From the NCBI RefSeq assembly GCF_016019955.1, contig NZ_JAECRZ010000006.1, positions 186,001 to 250,000 on the forward strand: a stretch of DNA of 64,000 nt, written 5' to 3'. Shown in pieces: positions 17,534-25,298 of the stretch (position 1 is its first letter; every line of letters starts with the position of its first letter). The translations under genes and the position numbers were made by a program. This DNA is from Thiosulfatihalobacter marinus (GTDB lineage Bacteria; Pseudomonadota; Alphaproteobacteria; Rhodobacterales; Rhodobacteraceae). The notes under the pieces were generated by a model, which searched no databases, had not been told where the DNA came from, and was given only the letters and a program-made list of their open reading frames with translations.

Positions 17534-18900
17534 CACTCCGCAGGTGTTTCAGAAGCGCCGCGCTCGACGATTTCCTTGCGCGGGAAAGCGATCGAGTAGA
17601 TGAACAGCAGCGCGCCAAGCACAACCGCGACACCGGCACCGAAGCGCATCCAGTAGAACAGCGCAACGGCGTCCTGAACATCCATGAAATATTCGCCCAG
17701 AACACGCTGCAAGTGGGTCTGGATCGTACCGGCAAACGTCAGCACGAATGTCATGAACACCATACCCGAGGACATAAGCCAGAACGAGGCCATGTTCAGC
17801 ACCTGGTTATAGGGATCACGGTTGAGCAGGATCGGCATCGCATAACTGATGATCGCCAGGTTGAGGGCAACATAGGCTCCGTAGAAAGCCAGGTGGCCGT
17901 GTGCGGCAGTGATCTGCGTACCATGGGTGTAAAAGTTCACGCCATGCAGCGTATGCAGGAAGCCCCAGACACCCGCGCCAAAGAAGGCCAGCGTACCACA
18001 GCCAAGCGCCCAAAGCAGAGCGGCCTTGTTGGGGTGATCGCGACGCCCTTTCCAGACCATGATAAAGGCGAATGCCATCATGGCGAAGAAGGGAATGACC
18101 TCGAGCGACGAGAAGATTGATCCAACCCACTGCCAATAGGCGGGCCCACCGATCCAGTAGTAGTGGTGGCCGGTACCCAGAATGCCCGAGAACAGGGCGG
18201 CGGCAACGATGACATAAAGCCATTTCTCGACGATCTCGCGGTCAACACCCGTCAACTTCAGCATCAGGTAGGCCAGGATCGACGCCATGATCAGTTCCCA
18301 GACGCCTTCCACCCAAAGGTGAACGATGTACCACCAGTATTGCTTGTCCAGCGAGAGGTTGTCCGGATTGTAGAAGGCAAACAGGAACAACAATGCCAGG
18401 CCCCAAAGACCCAGGAGCAGGATGTTGGTGATTGCGGTTTTCTTGCCCTTCAGAACCGTCATGCTGACGTTGTAAAGGAAGATAAGCGCAGCCACGACGA
18501 TACCCATCTTGACCCATTTGGGCTGTTCGATGAACTCACGCCCTTCCTTGCCCAGCAGCCAGTGACCTTCAAACAGGTTGAACACATAGGTCACAACCAC
18601 ACCCAACGTTCCGATCACCAGAATGGCAAGCTGAATGTAGGCGAGTTTCTCGCTGTGGATTTCCCGTTCCGATTCCTCGGGGATCAGGAAATAGGCCGCC
18701 CCGAAGAAGCCCAGCAAAAGCCAGACGATCAGCGCGTTGGTGTGAAGCATCCGAACAATGTTGAAGGGCAGAAGCTCTGACAATGTGTTCGGAGAGACAT
18801 AGATCCATCCGGCCAGAAGGCCGCTCAGAACCTGGATCGCGAACAGGCCCATTGCACATGCAAAATAGGCCAGCGCGATTTTTTGAGATTTGTATTTCAT
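17533..18900 (-). CDS. norB: Nitric oxide reductase large subunit NorB
   Basis: NorB is the catalytic membrane subunit that reduces two NO to N2O, with 455 residues and 12 expected membrane helices. Ligands can be placed by alignment with the Pseudomonas enzyme: heme b H53 and H336; heme b3 H334; FeB H194, H245, H246 and E198 (HLWVEGVWE, GHHYYWIG, TAAHGHL). This is the cytochrome c-dependent form because norC precedes it and there is no quinol-oxidising N-terminal extension. It starts 14 bases after norC. Confidence 0.98.
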   Translation of the reverse strand: MKYKSQKIALAYFACAMGLFAIQVLSGLLAGWIYVSPNTLSELLPFNIVRMLHTNALIVWLLLGFFGAAYFLIPEESEREIHSEKLAYIQLAILVIGTLGVVVTYVFNLFEGHWLLGKEGREFIEQPKWVKMGIVVAALIFLYNVSMTVLKGKKTAITNILLLGLWGLALLFLFAFYNPDNLSLDKQYWWYIVHLWVEGVWELIMASILAYLMLKLTGVDREIVEKWLYVIVAAALFSGILGTGHHYYWIGGPAYWQWVGSIFSSLEVIPFFAMMAFAFIMVWKGRRDHPNKAALLWALGCGTLAFFGAGVWGFLHTLHGVNFYTHGTQITAAHGHLAFYGAYVALNLAIISYAMPILLNRDPYNQVLNMASFWLMSSGMVFMTFVLTFAGTIQTHLQRVLGEYFMDVQDAVALFYWMRFGAGVAVVLGALLFIYSIAFPRKEIVERGASETPAE

Positions 18901-18914
18901 TGGTTCGGACCTCC

Positions 18915-19367
18915 TTAACCCGCATCATTCGGTGGCCAGCCCTGCGTGTTGATCGTGTTGATCCACAGGAAGAACTCGCTCAAGTAACGGATCTCGTCGT
19001 CACTCAGATTGAAGTTGGGCATTTGGCGGCGGCCCTCGATTCCGGAGGGCTGCGAATTCATCCAGCCTTTCAGAGTCTCGAAAGCGGCCTCCGGGTCGTC
19101 TTCGACGCCCCAGCGGGTCATGACGTTCACGAGTTCAGGCGCAAAGTATGCCCCTTCGCCGATGAGCGTATGACAGTTGATACACGCGTTGTTCTCCCAC
19201 ACCTTTTTGCCCTTGGCGACCTCTTCGGTCAGGGTTTCCTTGTTGGTGGAAGTGTTGACGATATAGCCGTGTGATTGGAACGACAGTCCCAGGAAGATGA
19301 TGATGAAAAACAGTGACCCGCCGTAGAAGATGTTTCGGGCCATGCTCTTGGTCATGACTTCGCGCAT
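18915..19367 (-). CDS. norC: Nitric oxide reductase cytochrome c subunit NorC
   Basis: NorC takes electrons from periplasmic donors and passes them to NorB. The 150-residue protein has one membrane anchor (about residues 15-30), a single heme c site CINCH (62-66) and a likely axial methionine in GRRQMPNF. The ATG is preceded by AAAGGAGAG. It is the first gene of norCBQDEF, with an NNR-type box about 70 bases upstream. Confidence 0.96.
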   Translation of the reverse strand: MREVMTKSMARNIFYGGSLFFIIIFLGLSFQSHGYIVNTSTNKETLTEEVAKGKKVWENNACINCHTLIGEGAYFAPELVNVMTRWGVEDDPEAAFETLKGWMNSQPSGIEGRRQMPNFNLSDDEIRYLSEFFLWINTINTQGWPPNDAG

Positions 19368-19405
19368 TGGGCTCTCCTTTGCGCCAGGTTAATAGTAGGC
19401 CAGTT

Positions 19406-19425
19406 ATCGGCGGGGTTCCGCCGAT
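19406..19425. promoter_or_regulatory. Palindrome between the NNR box and norC
   Basis: ATCGGCGG-GGTT-CCGCCGAT is a perfect 8-bp inverted repeat. It lies between the NNR box (19431-19444) and the transcription start predicted near 19396, in the core promoter of norC. It could be a second operator or simply a hairpin. There is no T-run on the norC strand, so a terminator is unlikely. Confidence 0.4.
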
Positions 19426-19430
19426 CTGCC

Positions 19431-19444
19431 TTAACAAAAGTCAA
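19431..19444. promoter_or_regulatory. NNR box upstream of norC
   Basis: TTAACAAAAGTCAA fits TTAAC-N4-GTCAA and differs by one base from the Paracoccus NNR box as I recall it (TTAACAAAGGTCAA). Centred at 19437.5, it predicts transcription from about 19396, giving norC a leader of about 29 bases. Confidence 0.75.
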
Positions 19445-19488
19445 GCAAAGGTGATCAGGCGTGAGGAAGTTTGAAAAGCCGCCAGTTC

Positions 19489-20673
19489 TCAGAGGCTTGA
19501 GGCGTCCACTCTGGGTTGCGTCAGCGCTGGCCACAAACACAGGGTGTACAGCCCGAAAACCACTGCCCAGGTCAGGCTGAGCGCCGCCATCAGAGGTGTG
19601 TAGCTTTCCGGAACCAACAGGCCGACAGCCCAACGGGCAAACGCGACAAAGGCCAGAACGCCGTAGGAAATCGCCACCGCACGCGGCGCGACAAGGGGAC
19701 GGCCCGAGTGACCAAGGGCCGCCCGGCTCATCACCGCCAATGTCATCCCGCCAACACCGCCGATCCCGATCACATGCAATGCCGCCAGTTCCTGTCCTGC
19801 GCCGAACAGCGCCGCGCCCCATAGAATCAGCCCGGCCCCCAGTACTCCCAGGGCCAGATGCAGCGCGAACAGGATTGGCTGACCCAAGGCCCACAAGCCA
19901 CGCCATCGCGCCAGCCGCGCCAATTGGGCCAACCCCAACACAGCAGCGATCAGCCCGATCGCGATGTCCGGCAGCCGCACCAGAACAGAAACCGGCAACA
20001 GCAGACCCAACACCACCGAGCCCCGCTCTGCCACCTTGCTGGCAACTGGCCACGCGGCCTCGGGCAGCCCGGCGCGCTTCATGGCATTCCGGGTAAAGGC
20101 AGGCGTGATGCGCCCCCCCAGCACGACAATCATCGAAACCAGCGCGAAAACACCGCCCCGCAACCCAATATCGGCGGTATCCGCCGTAATGCCGACCCAC
20201 TCCAGATGCACCATCAGATTGGACACCCAAAGCAGGGCCAATATCGCCAGGAACATCATGTTCTGCGGCTTTGGCCGCTTGATCAGCTGGCCGGCAATTT
20301 TCAGGGCCAGGACCGGTACAAACGCCAGATCCACCACCATTACCCACTCGGCGGGAAGCCCTCCGGACAGCCACACTCCAACGCGCCCGGCCAGCCACAG
20401 CCCGGCCGCGACACCCAGAAATACGGGTCGCGCTGCCGGCGTGTTGGTCCAGTTCGGTACTGCCGTCAGGAAAAACCCGCCCAGCGCCGCCCCGGCATAG
20501 CCAAATATCATCTCATGCGCATGCCATTGCCGGGGATTGCCCGTCCAATCCAGCCCGGCGCCGATATCCAGCAGCCACGCTGCCCAGACAAGCCCGGTGA
20601 AAATTCCGTAAAGACCGGCAAACAGGAAAAAAACCCGAAACCCTTCGCTGAGAATTCGCTTGAGCACTGCCAC
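19489..20673 (-). CDS. nnrS: NnrS family heme-copper membrane protein
   Basis: NnrS is a polytopic membrane protein that contains heme and copper in characterised relatives and relieves NO-linked stress. The product is 394 residues with about 12 hydrophobic segments. It shows the family motifs WHAHEMIFGYAGAALGGFFLTAVPNW near the N-terminus, ALHVIGIGGVGGMTLAVMSRAALGHSGRPL, and RITPAFTRNAM. I chose GTG 20673 because GGAGA lies 7 bases before it; GTG 20700 is the longer option. It is divergent from nirS, with two NNR-like boxes in between. Confidence 0.92.
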   Translation of the reverse strand: MAVLKRILSEGFRVFFLFAGLYGIFTGLVWAAWLLDIGAGLDWTGNPRQWHAHEMIFGYAGAALGGFFLTAVPNWTNTPAARPVFLGVAAGLWLAGRVGVWLSGGLPAEWVMVVDLAFVPVLALKIAGQLIKRPKPQNMMFLAILALLWVSNLMVHLEWVGITADTADIGLRGGVFALVSMIVVLGGRITPAFTRNAMKRAGLPEAAWPVASKVAERGSVVLGLLLPVSVLVRLPDIAIGLIAAVLGLAQLARLARWRGLWALGQPILFALHLALGVLGAGLILWGAALFGAGQELAALHVIGIGGVGGMTLAVMSRAALGHSGRPLVAPRAVAISYGVLAFVAFARWAVGLLVPESYTPLMAALSLTWAVVFGLYTLCLWPALTQPRVDASSL

Positions 20674-20808
20674 CTGATTCTCTCCATCAACGCGACGCAC
20701 GGGGGGAATACCGCGCGCGATTGTTCCTGGCCCGCCGCCCTGTCCAGGCCGGGTTCGGCGCGCCGACTGCTCACTGTTGTCAGGATATGAGCAAATCCGC
20801 GAGCGAAC

Positions 20809-20822
20809 TTAACATCGGTCAA
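20809..20822. promoter_or_regulatory. NNR-like box 1 in the nnrS-nirS spacer
   Basis: TTAACATCGGTCAA fits TTAAC-N4-GTCAA. It lies 136 bases before the nnrS start and 143 bases before the nirS ATG, and is more likely to serve the divergent nnrS promoter. The spacer 20674-20964 holds only these boxes and no visible gene. Confidence 0.65.
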
Positions 20823-20888
20823 TCCCGTCCAGCTTTTTGGCGTGCAGATCACGAAATCCCGCGACAAATCACAAAATCGAGAGCGCAA

Positions 20889-20902
20889 TTAACGAAAGTC
20901 AA
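20889..20902. promoter_or_regulatory. NNR box 2, nirS promoter
   Basis: TTAACGAAAGTCAA, centred at 20895.5, predicts a start near 20937 and a nirS leader of about 28 bases. The same 14-mer occurs, in reverse complement, upstream of the nos genes at 41593-41606. Confidence 0.75.
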
Positions 20903-20964
20903 GGATAGCCGCCTGTGACTCCCGACATACCCGTTGTGCCTCACCAGCAAACCGGAGAGTGATC

Positions 20965-22641
20965 ATGTCGCTTGGAATCACCTACAGGAAAACACGTCGG
21001 GCACTGGGAGTCGGCTTTGCGCTTTCGCTTGGCCTGACCGCATTGCCCGCAGTTGCCCAAAGTCCCACTTTGAGCGAGGAGGCGTTCGAAGCCTCCAAAC
21101 AGCTATATTTTGAACGGTGCGCAGGGTGCCACGGCGTGCTCCGCAAGGGCGCGACCGGCAAAAGCCTTGAGCCCGTCGTCAAGAAGAAGAACGCCGACGG
21201 AACCGTGACCGAAACCGGCACGCTCAAACTCGGCCAGGAACGTCTTGAAAAAATCATCGCCTGGGGAACCGAAGGCGGGATGAACAACTTCTCGGACATT
21301 CTGACCGAGCAGGAAATCAAGGATATGGCGACCTACATCCAGATGGACCCGCCGAAACCGCCGGAAATGTCGCTGGCGCAGATGAAAGAGACCCGCAAGG
21401 TCTATGTTGAAGAAGCGGATTACCCGACGGAGCCGCTGCATGGCCGTAACTGGCAGAACTTCTTTGTCGTCATCGAACGTGACGTGGGTAAAGTCGCCAT
21501 CATCGACGGTGACACCAAGGAGGTGCTGACGCACATCCCGACAGGCTACGCGGTGCACGTGATCAAGGGTTCTGAAAAGAGCGATATCGCGGAAGTCGAA
21601 AATCCCGGCCGCTTCTGGTACACGATGGGCCGCGACGGCAAGATGACCAAGATCGACCTCTGGCAGACGCCGGACAAGATGCTGGTTTCCGAAGTCAAGA
21701 TCGCCTATGACGCGCGCGACGTTGCCGTGTCCGGCGACGGCAAATACGTGATCGGTGGAGGCTACTGGCCGCCGCACTTTGTGATCGCCGACGCGGTTAC
21801 TCTGGAGCCGCTGAAAGTTGTTTCGACCCGTGGCGTCAGCATCGACGGCGAATATGTCGAAGAAGCCCGCGTGGCCGCCATTTACAACACGCCGAACGAC
21901 CCCACCTGGCTCGTCGCCGTGAAAGAGCTGGGCCAGATGTGGCAGGTCGACTATTCCGATCTGGACAATCTGCGGATCGACAAGATCGACTCGTCCAAGT
22001 TCCTGCACGATGGTTTCTTTGACCCGACAGGCCGTTACTTCCAGATCGCCGCAAACGCGTCGAACCAGATGGTTGTCGTGGATGCCAAAGAACGCAAGCT
22101 CGAAGCCATCATCGATACGGGCACTCTGCCGCACCCCGGCCCCGGCGCCAACTGGGTCGATCCGACCTGTGGCCCTGTCGCCGCAACGCCTCACCTGGGT
22201 GAAGGCACCGTGACCGTCTGGGGCAACGATCCCGAAGGTCGCCCGGATGAAGCCTGGAAAACCTGCTATAAGGTGGAAACCGATGGCGCGGGCCTGTTCA
22301 TCCGGACACACCCGAATTCGGATTACGTCTGGGTTGACCAGACCAAGCACCCCGAAGCCGACGTTCAGCAATCGGTGCAGGTCATCTCGAAAGAGACCGG
22401 CGAAATCGTGAAAACGATCCGTGTCACCGAGGAAGAAGGCAACGTTGCCGTACACTTCGAGTTCAACAAGGACGGCACCGAGGTTTGGGTCTCCAAGTGG
22501 AACCGCGCGACTTCGAAAGAACCGAATGGCGAAATAGTGATCTACGACGCCAAGACGCTGGAAGAGATCGGTCGCGTCAAAGGGCTGTATGCTCCGACCG
22601 GCAAGTTCAACGTCTACAACCGGTCGAACCACGTGTCCTGA
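20965..22641 (+). CDS. nirS: Cytochrome cd1 nitrite reductase NirS
   Basis: NirS reduces nitrite to NO in the periplasm. The precursor is 558 residues with a Sec signal (residues 1-32, LPAVAQ). A heme c domain carries CAGCH at 52-56, followed by an eight-bladed propeller that holds heme d1. H348 (KFLHDGFF) and H390 (LPHPGPGANW) are 42 residues apart, the spacing of the two distal-pocket histidines in the Pseudomonas enzyme. H198 in YAVHVI is a candidate axial ligand. The ATG is chosen over the GTG two codons upstream because CGGAGAG is better spaced. It has its own NNR box and a downstream terminator. Confidence 0.98.
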   Translation: MSLGITYRKTRRALGVGFALSLGLTALPAVAQSPTLSEEAFEASKQLYFERCAGCHGVLRKGATGKSLEPVVKKKNADGTVTETGTLKLGQERLEKIIAWGTEGGMNNFSDILTEQEIKDMATYIQMDPPKPPEMSLAQMKETRKVYVEEADYPTEPLHGRNWQNFFVVIERDVGKVAIIDGDTKEVLTHIPTGYAVHVIKGSEKSDIAEVENPGRFWYTMGRDGKMTKIDLWQTPDKMLVSEVKIAYDARDVAVSGDGKYVIGGGYWPPHFVIADAVTLEPLKVVSTRGVSIDGEYVEEARVAAIYNTPNDPTWLVAVKELGQMWQVDYSDLDNLRIDKIDSSKFLHDGFFDPTGRYFQIAANASNQMVVVDAKERKLEAIIDTGTLPHPGPGANWVDPTCGPVAATPHLGEGTVTVWGNDPEGRPDEAWKTCYKVETDGAGLFIRTHPNSDYVWVDQTKHPEADVQQSVQVISKETGEIVKTIRVTEEEGNVAVHFEFNKDGTEVWVSKWNRATSKEPNGEIVIYDAKTLEEIGRVKGLYAPTGKFNVYNRSNHVS

Positions 22642-22666
22642 TCCGTGGATCAGTCACTCTTCTTGG

Positions 22667-22700
22667 AAGGGCGGGCCCAGCGCCCGCCCTTCTATTCTTT
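22667..22700 (+). terminator. Hairpin terminator after nirS
   Basis: AAGGGCGGGC (22667-22676) pairs perfectly with GCCCGCCCTT (22682-22691) around a 5-base loop. CTATTCTTTT follows. It begins 25 bases after the nirS stop. It may be a full terminator or an attenuator that sets the nirS excess over the next gene. Confidence 0.78.
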
Positions 22701-22713
22701 TACCAGCGGTGCC

Positions 22714-22788
22714 GGATTGCAAAGATCGCGGGGTAAGCCCCGGGCCAGCAGACAAGACCCGGATGATGCCCCCCGCTCCTTGCAATCC
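22714..22788 (+). other. Long imperfect hairpin between nirS and the NapC-like gene
   Basis: GGATTGCAA (22714-22722) pairs with TTGCAATCC (22780-22788). Inside it GCGGGG (22728-22733) pairs with CCCCGC (22771-22776), and a short CCGGG/CCCGG stem lies near the tip. The element is about 75 bases and ends 56 bases before the next ATG. No ORF or NNR box is visible in this spacer. It could be an mRNA stability or leader structure, or a small RNA; its function is unknown. Confidence 0.45.
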
Positions 22789-22844
22789 AAGACCCAAGAT
22801 CCCGGCCAGACGGGGCCTTTATCAGAGACATACGGAGCCTGGAA

Positions 22845-24635
22845 ATGACCCAGACAAACGAAAACGAACCCAAAAAGCCCCTCTGGCGGCGATATGTCCT
22901 GTGGGGCGTACCGATCGGCGGGATATTGGCGGCCTTTATCGCCGGTATCGTCTTCTGGGGCGGTTTCAACACCGCCATGGAAGCGTCCAACTCCTTGCCT
23001 TTCTGTGTCTCGTGCCACGAGATGAAAGACTACGTGTACAAGGAATACCAGGGCACGATTCACGACGTGAACCGGTCGGGCGTGGGCGCGGTCTGCTCTG
23101 ACTGTCACGTGCCCAAGGACTGGACCCACAAGATCATTCGCAAGATCAAGGCGTCCAAGGAGCTGTATGGTAAAGCCGTGGGTTCCATCAACACACCCGA
23201 AAAGTTTGACGCCAAGCGATTACAATTGGCAAAGAACGAATGGGAGAGGATGAAAAAAACCGACTCACGAGAATGCAGGAATTGTCACGATTTCACATCG
23301 ATGATGCCGGAATTCCAGAAACCGCGCGCCCGACAACAACACCTCAACGCCATGAATACCGGCCAGACGTGTATCGACTGTCACAAGGGTATCGCCCATA
23401 GCGATGTCCGTGACCGGGCCGATGACGACTACCTTGCCACTCTTGAGGCGCCGAACCCCGATTTTATCCGGGAGATTCCGCAAGCCTACATCGAAAGCCT
23501 CGCCCGAATAGAGGCAAAGGAGGCCGCCGAGGCCGAGGCGGCAGCAGAGGTCAAGAAGGCTGAAAAAGAGGCTGTGGCCGCGCGTATCGCTGCCGCCGTA
23601 GAAGCCGCCCGCGAGGAAGAACGCGCCCTTGCCGCCGGCACACAGCAGGAGGCGGCAGCCGGGTCCGATGTTGGCGGCAACATCAACTGGGATGCGGTGG
23701 ACGTTACCGATCTGACCTTGTTCTATCCGGGTCAGGCCAGCTTTGAGTTTGTGCAGAACGGCAAACAGCACGGCGGCGCCCGTCCGCTGACCAAGGGCGG
23801 CGACGCCTGCTCGACCTGTCACGCCAAGGAGCTGGAAACCATCGGCAACAAGATCGTTGCGGGCACTGAAAATACCGAGCCCACGCCAATCCCGGGCAAA
23901 CCCGGCATCATCGGCGCCACGCTTCAGGCGGCCCATGACAGTGAAAATGTCTATTTCCGCATTCAGTTTGATGGCGCCAGCCACGCGCCGGTGCCGTTTG
24001 TCGAAGGTGGCAAAATGGATCCGGACAACGAGATCAAGGTGGCCATGATGATCACCGGAACCGGGATCGAACTGGGTGATCAGGTTGGCTGCTGGGCAAC
24101 ATGTCATGCCGACAATACCTATATGCCGTTCGATCCGGGGGCCGATGCCATCGCCGCCGCGACCGATGTTGCTGCTCAGCTCCAGGCCGAAGGGACAATC
24201 ACCAAGTACCTGAGCGAAAGCCGAACAGAGGTCGAGATCAAGGGCCGGCGCGGCGCGGCTCAGGGCGGCTGGGACAAGCTGAAGCCAGCCGACGAGATCG
24301 AGCAGTATCTCAACGACGGCACTTACATGGACCTGATGCGCGTTTATGCCGACGGGTCGGCGACCAACGGCTATCTCCTTGATCGCCGGGTCGAAAACGG
24401 CGGCGAAATCAGCGCCTCGGCCAGCAAGGATGCCGCCGGCACCTGGACGGTTGTCTTCTCTCGCCCGCTTAACACCGGCGCTCAGGGGGATATCCCGCTG
24501 GAACCGGGCAAGACCTATACCGTCGGCTTCGCCATCCACGATGACTTTGCTGCGGCGCGGTTCCACCATGTCACGCTCAACACGACGCTGGCGCTGGACA
24601 ATGCCGAGGCTCAGATCAACGTGATCGGCCAGTAA
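22845..24635 (+). CDS. NapC/NirT-type tetraheme cytochrome fused to an ethylbenzene dehydrogenase-type heme domain
   Basis: The product is 596 residues. Residues 17-38 form a membrane anchor. Residues 54-180 carry four heme sites (CVSCH 54, CSDCH 84, CRNCH 144, CIDCH 176) and closely resemble NapC of this window. Residues about 215-270 are Ala/Glu/Lys-rich, probably a coiled-coil linker. The C-terminal part (about 280-596) resembles ethylbenzene dehydrogenase-like heme-binding beta domains. It has CSTCH at 322 and an unusual CX3CH, CWATCH at 416. A quinol-to-periplasm electron transfer role for NirS or related enzymes is inferred from the fold and the position after nirS. I do not recognise an established name. 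Confidence 0.8.
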   Translation: MTQTNENEPKKPLWRRYVLWGVPIGGILAAFIAGIVFWGGFNTAMEASNSLPFCVSCHEMKDYVYKEYQGTIHDVNRSGVGAVCSDCHVPKDWTHKIIRKIKASKELYGKAVGSINTPEKFDAKRLQLAKNEWERMKKTDSRECRNCHDFTSMMPEFQKPRARQQHLNAMNTGQTCIDCHKGIAHSDVRDRADDDYLATLEAPNPDFIREIPQAYIESLARIEAKEAAEAEAAAEVKKAEKEAVAARIAAAVEAAREEERALAAGTQQEAAAGSDVGGNINWDAVDVTDLTLFYPGQASFEFVQNGKQHGGARPLTKGGDACSTCHAKELETIGNKIVAGTENTEPTPIPGKPGIIGATLQAAHDSENVYFRIQFDGASHAPVPFVEGGKMDPDNEIKVAMMITGTGIELGDQVGCWATCHADNTYMPFDPGADAIAAATDVAAQLQAEGTITKYLSESRTEVEIKGRRGAAQGGWDKLKPADEIEQYLNDGTYMDLMRVYADGSATNGYLLDRRVENGGEISASASKDAAGTWTVVFSRPLNTGAQGDIPLEPGKTYTVGFAIHDDFAAARFHHVTLNTTLALDNAEAQINVIGQ

Positions 24636-24643
24636 ACCAAACA

Positions 24644-24680
24644 GAACGGCCGGGACATGTCCTGGCCGTTCCTTCTTTTG
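24644..24680 (+). terminator. Terminator after the NapC-like fusion gene
   Basis: GAACGGCCGGGACA (24644-24657) pairs with TGTCCTGGCCGTTC (24658-24671), with one G-T pair. CTTCTTTTG follows. The hairpin starts 8 bases after the stop codon. It sits just before the ribosome binding site of the cupredoxin gene. Confidence 0.65.
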
Positions 24681-24695
24681 GCAAGGAGTGGACCC

Positions 24696-25112
24696 ATGCG
24701 AGTGACAAAAACTCTTCCAATCGCCCTTCTGTCCCTGGCGGCAACCTTTCCCGCGTTCGCGGATGAAGACGACAAGACCGCGCTGTGCGCCGAGGCCGAA
24801 GAGCGGTATGTGGACATCTTCGGCGCGCCGTCCTCCGAGGCCGATGGCGTGGTTGTCGTGACCATGTACAAATACAGTTTCTGCCCCCCCGAGATTACGG
24901 TAAAGCCGGGTACAACCGTGCGCTGGGTCAATGTCGACAAACGGACCAGCCACAGCGTGCTTTCACCCGATGCCGAAATGCCGGAATCCGACCGCGCCTT
25001 CCCGGAAGAGAGCGTCGAATTCACCTTTCTCGAACCGGTCGATGCCCAAACCCTGTGTGGCCCGCATTGGGAAACCCGGAACATGATCGGAATGGTTCGC
25101 GTTCAGGATTAA
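24696..25112 (+). CDS. Periplasmic blue copper protein (cupredoxin)
   Basis: The precursor is 138 residues with a Sec signal (about residues 1-22, PAFA). The plastocyanin-like fold is indicated by PPEITVKPGTTVRWVNVD. Copper ligands are predicted as H86 (TSHSV), C121, H124 and M130 (CGPHWETRNM). The C-x2-H-x5-M loop is one residue longer than in plastocyanin (x4). Two further cysteines, C31 and C63, could form a disulfide. AAGGAG lies just upstream of the ATG. Between nirS and nirE, it is a plausible electron donor to NirS in place of a cytochrome c, an inference from context. Confidence 0.85.
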   Translation: MRVTKTLPIALLSLAATFPAFADEDDKTALCAEAEERYVDIFGAPSSEADGVVVVTMYKYSFCPPEITVKPGTTVRWVNVDKRTSHSVLSPDAEMPESDRAFPEESVEFTFLEPVDAQTLCGPHWETRNMIGMVRVQD

Positions 25113-25138
25113 ACCTCTATTTGTAATAGATATTTTTC

Positions 25139-25170
25139 AGGCGCATCTATTTGGGTGCGCCTTAACTTTT
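25139..25170 (+). terminator. Terminator after the cupredoxin gene
   Basis: AGGCGCATC (25139-25147) pairs with GGGTGCGCCT (25153-25162) around a 5-base loop, followed by TAACTTTT. The descending arm abuts the NNR box of nirE. Confidence 0.6.
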
Positions 25171-25175
25171 GTCAA
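25162..25175. promoter_or_regulatory. NNR box upstream of nirE
   Basis: TTAACTTTTGTCAA fits TTAAC-N4-GTCAA. Centred at 25168.5, it predicts transcription from about 25210, 89 bases before the nirE ATG. It would drive the nirE-C-F-DL-G-H-J-N operon for heme d1. Confidence 0.7.
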
Positions 25176-25298
25176 GGAAGCAATGGCCGCAAAGCGCGAG
25201 TCTCCACCCCATGAAACGCCAGGATTTCCACGTCTTTTGCTTTCCTTTTGCCGTGTCAGCGGTGCGTGGGCGCATCCTATCGAACGAGGGAGACCCCT

